Positions 7,938 to 12,661 of a stretch of 12,661 nt of DNA are shown here, piece after piece; within the stretch, counting starts at the first letter, position 1; every line of letters starts with the position of its first letter. Source of the DNA: Desulfatitalea sp. (GTDB taxonomy: Bacteria; Desulfobacterota; Desulfobacteria; Desulfobacterales; Desulfosarcinaceae); the NCBI GenBank assembly GCA_013041835.1, contig JABDRH010000100.1, positions 1-12,661 of the forward strand. The letters run 5' to 3'. Made by a program: the position numbers and the translations under genes. The notes under the pieces were generated by a model, which worked only from the letters and a program-made list of their open reading frames with translations, made no database searches and had not been told where the DNA came from.

Positions 7938-8023
7938 ACCTGACTGCGCAAGCGGCTTTAAAGCGATTGCCGGAAAGGAATATACCCTATTGCGCCGGAT
8001 TTTTTTCTGTCTTCAAGGCCTGA

Positions 8024-8056
8024 CAAAGGACGCATACGGTCTGTATTCGGCCTTTG
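8024..8056 (+). other. imperfect stem-loop in the B12 operon leader
   Basis: Bases 8024-8037 can pair with 8043-8056 at 12 of 14 positions (two mismatches), closing a five-base GGTCT loop. No run of T follows, so it is not an intrinsic terminator on this strand, nor on the other. It lies between the proposed promoter and the cobalamin aptamer. Its function is unknown; it may stabilise the leader or influence riboswitch folding. Confidence 0.45.
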
Positions 8057-8086
8057 ACACAACGCACAAGACGGGAAAAAAGACAA

Positions 8087-8260
8087 GCAAGAGGGTATAT
8101 GCTCTGACAGAAATCGCCCAAGGCCTTAATAGGGAAGACGGTGCGAATCCGTCGCGGACCCGCCGCCGTAACCGGGGACAAACGCCGTAACTCGCCACTG
8201 TTCGATGGAATGGGAAGGCACGGCTAGTAGGATGATCCGGGAGCCGGAAAACCTGCTTGC
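8087..8260 (+). promoter_or_regulatory. cobalamin (B12) riboswitch aptamer
   Basis: The conserved cobalamin-aptamer elements occur in order: TTAATAGGGAA (8126-8136), the P3 hairpin GACGG/CCGTC (8137-8141 with 8149-8153), the CCGCCG..GTAACCGG region (8159-8175), GCCACTG (8194-8200), GGGAAGGC (8212-8219), GTAGGATGA (8227-8235) and AACCTGC (8250-8256). GCAAG (8087-8091) can pair with CTTGC (8256-8260) as the closing P1 stem, which sets the limits; the exact ends are approximate. Bound adenosyl- or other cobalamin would repress the downstream transport and biosynthesis genes through the terminator at 8330-8362. Confidence 0.95.
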
Positions 8261-8329
8261 AGCGGCAAGGACGGTGCGGTGCCCCGTGGCAAAGGGTAGA
8301 TCGCATACACCAGGGATTAAAAACGGTAT

Positions 8330-8362
8330 CCTCGGACCCCAAGGGGTTCGGGGTTTTTTTTT
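8330..8362 (+). terminator. intrinsic terminator, expression platform of the cobalamin riboswitch
   Basis: CCTCGGACCC (8330-8339) pairs with GGGTTCGGGG (8344-8353) as a ten-base stem with two G-T wobbles and a four-base loop, directly followed by nine T. It ends 18 bases before the permease start codon, so termination here would silence the whole operon. A small hairpin GGGAT (8313-8317) with ATCCT (8328-8332) overlaps its base and could compete, but I see no strong antiterminator. Confidence 0.88.
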
Positions 8363-8380
8363 AGCGCAAACGATGCAACC

Positions 8381-9442
8381 ATGACAACCGAAGTCGAACG
8401 ATCACAGGATGGCGCCAACATCCACCGCTGCTTTTGGGCCATGACCATCGGTCTGGTCCTTTTGCTGTTGGCGGAGGTGGTTTTTGCCACCGGGGCCGGA
8501 TTCATCCGGATTCCCTTCCGGGATGTGGTGCGCATCATGGCCGCCGAGTTGACGGGCATGGAGCATCTGGCGGCCCAGGTGGAAGCGTTGTCTCGGGTCG
8601 TGGTCGCGGATGTGCGCTTGCCGCGCATCGTCACCGCCGCCCTGGTGGGCGGCGGCCTGGCCGTCTCGGGCGCCATGTTCCAGGGCATCCTGCTCAATCC
8701 CCTGGCCGATCCGTACACCCTGGGGGTGTCGGCCGGGGCCGCCTTTGGCGCCTCCCTTGCGCTGTGGTTGGGGATCACCGGCCTGGGCATTTGGTCGGTG
8801 CCGCTGTTCGCCTTTGCCGGCGCGACGGCTACTTTGGCGGCGGTCATTTACCTGACTGCCGGCAGCGGAGATTTCTCCTCCTCGGGGTTGATTCTGTCCG
8901 GCATCATCGTGGCGGCGATCCTGTCCGCCGGCGTGAGCCTGGTCAAATACCTGGCCGACGAGCAGGTGGGCATCATCATCTTTTGGCTCATGGGCAGTTT
9001 CGTGGCCAAGACCTGGGCCGAAGCCGGCGTGGTGGCCGTGGCGCTGGCCGCGGGGTTGGCCGTGGCCCTCTTTTTCAGCCGGGATTTGAACCTGTTGGCC
9101 CTGGGCGCCCGAACAGCGGGTTCTTTGGGCGTATCGCCGCGCCGTGTTTCATTGGTTCTGCTGGTGGTGGCCTCCCTGGCCGCGGCGGTTTGCGTGGCGG
9201 TGTCGGGCATTATCGGCTTCGTGGGGTTGCTGGTGCCGCATATGGTGCGTTTTGTCACCGGGCCCGACCATCGGCGCCTGATTCCCGTGTCTGCCCTGCT
9301 GGGCGCATGCCTGTTGCTGGGCGCCGATACGACGACGCGCGCCCTGCTGCCCCAGGAAGTGCCCATTGGTGTCATCACGGCGCTTATCGGCGGGCCGTTC
9401 TTCTGCTACATGTTGCGCCGGCAACGCTTGGGAAGGGAATAG
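8381..9442 (+). CDS. btuC: BtuC/FecCD-family ABC transporter permease, B12-riboswitch controlled
   Basis: This 353-residue, highly hydrophobic protein of FecCD/BtuC type has about ten helices. Family motifs are VRLPRI (78-83), GGGLAVSGAMFQGILLNPLA (90-109), PYTLGVSAGAAFGA (111-124), GIIGFVGLLVPHMVR (276-290) and PIGVITALIGGPFF (328-341). As a dimer it would form the inner-membrane channel for a vitamin B12-type substrate delivered by the binding protein. The riboswitch upstream and the CbiL gene downstream favour a corrinoid over a siderophore, but the family also moves iron chelates. The symbol reflects context and is not certain. The start ATG 8381 has no recognisable ribosome binding site; an internal ATG (residue 21) is no better. 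The ATPase gene follows two bases after the stop. Confidence 0.9.
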   Translation: MTTEVERSQDGANIHRCFWAMTIGLVLLLLAEVVFATGAGFIRIPFRDVVRIMAAELTGMEHLAAQVEALSRVVVADVRLPRIVTAALVGGGLAVSGAMFQGILLNPLADPYTLGVSAGAAFGASLALWLGITGLGIWSVPLFAFAGATATLAAVIYLTAGSGDFSSSGLILSGIIVAAILSAGVSLVKYLADEQVGIIIFWLMGSFVAKTWAEAGVVAVALAAGLAVALFFSRDLNLLALGARTAGSLGVSPRRVSLVLLVVASLAAAVCVAVSGIIGFVGLLVPHMVRFVTGPDHRRLIPVSALLGACLLLGADTTTRALLPQEVPIGVITALIGGPFFCYMLRRQRLGRE

Positions 9443-9444
9443 CG

Positions 9445-10224
9445 ATGTTCGAACTGGCGCATATTTCCTTTGCCCACGGCGCCAAGACCGTTATCGACGA
9501 TGTATCGTTGCGTCTGACACGGGGGTGTTTCTACGGCATCATTGGGCCCAACGGCAGCGGAAAGACCACCCTGATCGACCTGTTGACCGGCCATTTGCGG
9601 CCCGACAGCGGTCGGGTGCTGTTGGACGGCCGTGATCTGCGCGATTTTTCCCGCAAGGCGTTGGCCCGGCGAATCGCCCTGGTTCCCCAGGATTTCCGCA
9701 TCAATTTCCCCTATTCATGCCGGGAAGTGGTCATGATGGGGCGCTATCCGCATATCCCCCGTTTCACGGCGCCCGCGGCGGCGGACCGGCAAATGGTGAA
9801 TTCAGTGCTGCGGCAGGCGTCATTGACCGAATTTGCGCACCGGCCGGTTCATCAGCTCAGCGGCGGCGAGCGCCAGCGGGTGGTCTTCGCCCGCAGCCTG
9901 GCCCAGGATACCGAGGCGCTGTTGCTCGACGAGGCCACGGCCAACCTGGATGTGCACCACGCGCTGGCGCTGCTCGACTTGGCCGCCGGCCGGGCCGCGG
10001 CCGGTCGCCTGGTAGTGGCCGTGCTGCAGGACATCAACCTGGCGGCCATGTATTGCGGCCGGTTGGTGGTAATGCAGGAAGGCCGGGTCTTTGCCCATGG
10101 CCCACTGGATGAGGTGTTGACCGAACAGACCCTGCATGCGGTGTTTAAAGTCAAGGCCCGCGTGGCCCGGCACGCTTTTTCGGGCGCCCGGCAGGTGGTG
10201 TTTCAGCGAGAGGCGGTGGTTTGA
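9445..10224 (+). CDS. btuD: BtuD/FecE-type ABC transporter ATPase with H-loop His replaced by Gln
   Basis: This 259-residue ATPase energises the permease. Visible motifs are Walker A GPNGSGKTT (34-42), Q-loop Q82 (VPQD), signature LSGGERQR (138-145), Walker B ALLLDEA (158-164) and D-loop NLD (167-169). At the switch (H-loop) position relatives have LHDLN; here it is LQDIN (194-198), so Q195 replaces the usual His. ATG 9445 has GGAAGGGA (9431-9438) upstream. The same frame stays open far upstream through the permease gene (from 8434), but that is a GC-rich shadow. The stop overlaps the next start (TGATG, 10222-10226). Confidence 0.93.
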   Translation: MFELAHISFAHGAKTVIDDVSLRLTRGCFYGIIGPNGSGKTTLIDLLTGHLRPDSGRVLLDGRDLRDFSRKALARRIALVPQDFRINFPYSCREVVMMGRYPHIPRFTAPAAADRQMVNSVLRQASLTEFAHRPVHQLSGGERQRVVFARSLAQDTEALLLDEATANLDVHHALALLDLAAGRAAAGRLVVAVLQDINLAAMYCGRLVVMQEGRVFAHGPLDEVLTEQTLHAVFKVKARVARHAFSGARQVVFQREAVV

Positions 10225-11201
10225 TGCGCCGACTTTTACGCTATCTGATGAGCCTGGTGCTGGTGTGGCCGGCATGGATGGCGGTGGCTGCGGCCGAAGC
10301 GATAGTCGTGGACGATGGCGGTCGCCGGATCACCGTTCAAAGGCCGTTTGCCCGCATCATTTCATTGTACGGCGCTCATACGGAAAATCTTTTTTTCCTC
10401 GGCGCCGGCGGGCAGATCATCGGCAGGGCGCGCCATGACGATTGGCCGCCGGATGCCGCCGCCAAGCCGGTCTTTTCCTATCACGACCACTTGGAGAAGT
10501 TCCTTGCCGTTCAGCCCGACCTGGTGCTGATCCGTCCCATGATCGACCGGGGGTACAGCCGTCTGATGGCCCAGTTGGAGCGTCACGGCATCACGGTGGT
10601 CTCGCTGCAGCCCAACACAGTGGCGGAGATGTTCGCTTACTGGCGTACATTGGGCGCGCTGGTCGGCCGGGAAACCCAGGCCGAGCGCATGGCGGCGCAG
10701 TTCCAGACGCGCGTGGCGGCCATTCGCCGGCTTACAGGCGCTGTCCCGGAGAAAAAACGGGTCTACTTCGAGGCCATCCACGGCCGCATGCGCACCTTTG
10801 CGCCGGGCAGCGGCGCCCTGTTTGCCCTGGATGTCGCGGGCGGCATCAACGTGGCCGGCGACGCCGTTCCCCGGCGGGGAACCACCATCGCCGATTTCGG
10901 CAAGGAGCGTCTCCTTGCCCGGGGCGATTCGATCGATGTCTACCTGGCCCAAGTGGGGCCCATGAACCGGCCCACCGTGGCCATGATCAAGAACGAAGCC
11001 GGCTATGAACTGATACGGGCCGTGCGCGACGACCAGGTGTTTCTCGTCGAGGAGCAATTGGTCTCCCGGCCCACCATGCGTATGTTAAGCGGCATTTGCC
11101 GGATCAGCCGCATCCTCTATCCCCGGCTGTTTACCGACACGCCGGACGCGGCGGCATGTGGTGCCGATGATGATGCGGTCCGGGTCGGAAGAATGGAGTA
11201 A
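10224..11201 (+). CDS. btuF: BtuF-like periplasmic substrate-binding protein
   Basis: This 325-residue protein starts with a signal peptide (MRRLLRYLM plus hydrophobic core, cleavage near residues 24-26, AAAEA). There is no lipobox Cys, so the mature protein is probably soluble in the periplasm. The rest fits the class III (BtuF/FhuD, PF01497) fold: a VDDGGRRITV start (29-38), RIISLYGAHTENLFFLGAG (44-62), an LAVQPDLVLI segment (93-102) and the long connecting helix region near 130-170. It would capture the substrate and dock on the permease. ATG 10224 is chosen over the in-frame TTG at 10221 because it gives the TGATG overlap with the ATPase stop. The C-terminal tail is rich in Asp and Ala and not family-conserved. 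Substrate identity is inferred from operon context. Confidence 0.88.
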   Translation: MRRLLRYLMSLVLVWPAWMAVAAAEAIVVDDGGRRITVQRPFARIISLYGAHTENLFFLGAGGQIIGRARHDDWPPDAAAKPVFSYHDHLEKFLAVQPDLVLIRPMIDRGYSRLMAQLERHGITVVSLQPNTVAEMFAYWRTLGALVGRETQAERMAAQFQTRVAAIRRLTGAVPEKKRVYFEAIHGRMRTFAPGSGALFALDVAGGINVAGDAVPRRGTTIADFGKERLLARGDSIDVYLAQVGPMNRPTVAMIKNEAGYELIRAVRDDQVFLVEEQLVSRPTMRMLSGICRISRILYPRLFTDTPDAAACGADDDAVRVGRME

Positions 11202-11213
11202 GGAAGGCAAAAA

Positions 11214-11939
11214 ATGACCACAGGAACTTTATACGGTATTGGCGTGGGACCCGGCGATCCGGAGCTGATTCCCCTGAAGGCCGTGCGCGTGCTCGGCCAG
11301 GTGGACCTGGTGTTCACCGCCGCTTCGACCAAAAACGACTACTCCCTGGCCATGGAGATCGTTCAGGCGCACATTCCCGCCGGCACGCCCGTCGAGCGCC
11401 TGGAGTTTCCCATGTGCCGCGAGCAAGCCCGCAAGGAGGAGGCTTGGCGCCAGCATGCCGAGCACATCGCCGGCGCGTTGCTGGCCGGCAAATCGGCCGC
11501 CTTTCTCACCCTGGGCGATCCGCTGACCTACTCCACCTATGGATACGTGCTGCGCCACCTGAAGGCCGGTTGGCCCCAGCTTGACATTCACACCATCCCG
11601 GGCATCACCTCCTACCAGGCCGCGGCGGCGGCCATCAATCAACCGTTGGTGGAGGGTGAGGAGTCGTTGGTGGTCCTGTCCGGCGTCCACGGCGGTGAGA
11701 AATTGCTGGAGATGACCCGCGCGCCGGAGAACGTGGTTTTCATGAAAGCCTACCGCAATGTGGACGGTATCTGCGAGGCCCTTGAACAGGTCGGCATGGC
11801 CGACGGCAGCGTGGCGGTTTCCAACTGCTCCCGACCGGACGAGCAGGTCTACAACGATCTGTGCGGCTTGGAACGGCGTCAGCCGAACTATTGGACCTTG
11901 ATCATCGCCAAACGCAAGGACCATGGGACGCAAGGGTAG
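11214..11939 (+). CDS. cbiL: precorrin-2 (cobalt-precorrin-2) C20-methyltransferase
   Basis: This 241-residue SAM-dependent tetrapyrrole methyltransferase has the family length. It carries GTLYGIGVGPGDPELIPLKA (4-23), the N-terminal SAM-binding loop, then TLGDPLTYSTYGYVLRHL (99-116), IPGITSYQAAAA (128-139) and the closing NYWTLIIA (225-232). It adds the C20 methyl group to precorrin-2 (CobI, aerobic route) or cobalt-precorrin-2 (CbiL, anaerobic route). An anaerobic host is suspected, so CbiL is preferred, but the sequence alone does not separate the two. ATG 11214 has AAGGAAGG (11200-11207) upstream, overlapping the binding-protein stop. It lies in the B12-riboswitch operon. The following gene overlaps its last 17 bases. 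Confidence 0.93.
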   Translation: MTTGTLYGIGVGPGDPELIPLKAVRVLGQVDLVFTAASTKNDYSLAMEIVQAHIPAGTPVERLEFPMCREQARKEEAWRQHAEHIAGALLAGKSAAFLTLGDPLTYSTYGYVLRHLKAGWPQLDIHTIPGITSYQAAAAAINQPLVEGEESLVVLSGVHGGEKLLEMTRAPENVVFMKAYRNVDGICEALEQVGMADGSVAVSNCSRPDEQVYNDLCGLERRQPNYWTLIIAKRKDHGTQG

Positions 11940-12661
11940 GCCATCGTCGAAGGGCCGGTCGCTTGCAGTGGCCCTGGTCTTGTCGGCCGCCATGCTGGCC
12001 GCCGGTCTGATTCTTCTCCCGGGGATCGACGCCGCCACGGTGGGGCGCAAAGTGGCGCTGCCGCTCATGCGGCTGCTGGTAGTCATCACGCTGGGCCTGG
12101 CCGTGGGACAGACCATCGAGGCGGCCGGATGGACGCGGGCGCTGGGGATCTTGGGGGCGCCGCTGTTCCGCTTTGCCCGCCTGGGCCCGCAATGCAGCGC
12201 CACCTTTACCACGGCTTTTTTCTCGGGTGCGGCCGCCAATGCCATGCTGTTCGATTTTTTCCAAGAGGGCAAGATCGATCGTTCCCAGCTCTTTTTAACC
12301 AACCTGGCCAATCAACTGCCGGCCTTTTTTCTTCACCTGCCCACCACGGTGTTTATTGTGCTGCCCCTGACCGGGTGGGCCGGCGGGTACTATTTTACCA
12401 TCACCTTTCTGGCGGCCTTGGCGCGTTTTTTCCTCGTTCTGGTGGTCGGACGGCTGCGTCCGAAGCAGCACGCCGGCGCCGGTGATTCGGTTTCGTCCGC
12501 CCGACGTGCGGCGCCGGCGGACGGCGGCATCCTGCAGGGTATCAAAACCAGGCTGCCGGTCCGGCTCATGGGTGTCGCCACCTACGTCGTTCCCATTTAC
12601 ACCGCCGTGGCGCTGCTCAATATGGCCGGCCTTTTCACATGGACTCAGCAGTGGGTGGCGC
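11923..12661 (+). CDS. partial polytopic membrane protein, gate/nucleoside-recognition-like, B12-operon linked
   Basis: An open frame from ATG 11923 runs to the window edge (at least 246 residues, C-terminus missing). It starts 17 bases inside the CbiL gene, with AAGGA two bases before the ATG, a short spacing. Hydrophobic segments fall at about residues 14-33, 45-65, 95-110, 130-150, 155-177 and 214-240, around a polar, charged loop (178-210). The segment SGAAANAMLFDFFQEGKIDR (101-120) and the pattern of Gly- and Ala-rich short helices resemble the gate domains of the nucleoside-recognition/FeoB type. Position under a B12 riboswitch, overlapping a corrin enzyme gene, suggests a role in transport of cobalt, a corrinoid or a pathway intermediate. 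The function is not established; the gate resemblance is tentative. Confidence 0.72.
   Translation, partial: MGRKGRPSSKGRSLAVALVLSAAMLAAGLILLPGIDAATVGRKVALPLMRLLVVITLGLAVGQTIEAAGWTRALGILGAPLFRFARLGPQCSATFTTAFFSGAAANAMLFDFFQEGKIDRSQLFLTNLANQLPAFFLHLPTTVFIVLPLTGWAGGYYFTITFLAALARFFLVLVVGRLRPKQHAGAGDSVSSARRAAPADGGILQGIKTRLPVRLMGVATYVVPIYTAVALLNMAGLFTWTQQWVA

Noticed and set aside
7990..8190. Small 66-residue ORF in the leader
   Set aside because: It overlaps the stem-loop and the cobalamin aptamer, whose RNA conservation explains the sequence; no ribosome binding site or recognisable domain.
8373..8384. Mini-ORF ATG CAA CCA TGA overlapping the permease start
   Set aside because: Four codons with no ribosome binding site; most likely chance.
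8434..9444. Long open frame in front of the ATPase suggesting a fused protein
   Set aside because: It overlaps the clearly coding permease gene in another frame, has Gly/Arg/Pro-rich meaningless sequence, and the ATPase has its own ribosome binding site and start at 9445.
11229..12311. 360-residue minus-strand ORF
   Set aside because: Antisense to the precorrin-2 methyltransferase and membrane-protein genes, with Arg/Gln/Gly-rich low-quality protein; a GC-rich shadow.

Overview
The window reads as a moderately GC-rich Gram-negative chromosome. The envelope and signalling genes (periplasmic YceI, FGE-sulfatase-like protein, HDOD protein, PAS-less GAF histidine kinase) together with a cobalamin-riboswitch operon carrying a precorrin-2 methyltransferase fit an anaerobic deltaproteobacterium of the Desulfobacterota (sulfate-reducer type). 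That assignment is an inference from gene content and style; no marker gene is present.

Layout. (1) 80-1507, plus strand: a two-module DNRLRE-type protein in noticeably more AT-rich DNA than the rest. (2) 1694-4088, plus strand: a compact three-gene operon of a small four-helix membrane protein, a ferric-reductase-like transmembrane flavocytochrome b (ATGA overlap) and a secreted YceI-family lipid-binding protein. (3) 4200-5180, plus strand: a protein with three tandem zinc ribbons fused to a formylglycine-generating-enzyme-like domain, convergent with and overlapping the next unit by 20 bases. (4) 7721 down to 5161, minus strand: an HDOD protein followed 5 bases later by a soluble GAF/histidine kinase, with a perfect 16-bp palindrome just upstream of the HDOD ribosome binding site. 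(5) 7822-8380: a regulatory region holding a sigma70-like promoter, a strong leader hairpin, a full cobalamin (B12) riboswitch and an intrinsic terminator. (6) 8381 to the window end, plus strand: the B12-controlled operon, with BtuC-like permease, BtuD-like ATPase, BtuF-like periplasmic binding protein, precorrin-2 C20-methyltransferase (CbiL/CobI) and a polytopic membrane protein cut by the window edge.

How the parts work together. The B12 operon couples import (of a corrinoid, or possibly a cobalt or iron chelate) with one step of corrin-ring synthesis, and is shut off by transcription termination when cobalamin is plentiful. The flavocytochrome/YceI operon looks like an NAD(P)H-to-membrane electron route paired with a periplasmic isoprenoid carrier. 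The HDOD/kinase pair is a cytoplasmic signalling module without an obvious partner regulator here.

The most interesting points are the uncharacterised membrane protein translationally overlapped with CbiL under riboswitch control, the H-loop His-to-Gln change in the ATPase, the triple zinc ribbon/FGE fusion, and the leader hairpin and palindrome in the regulatory regions. I see no mobile elements, tRNA, rRNA or CRISPR arrays.
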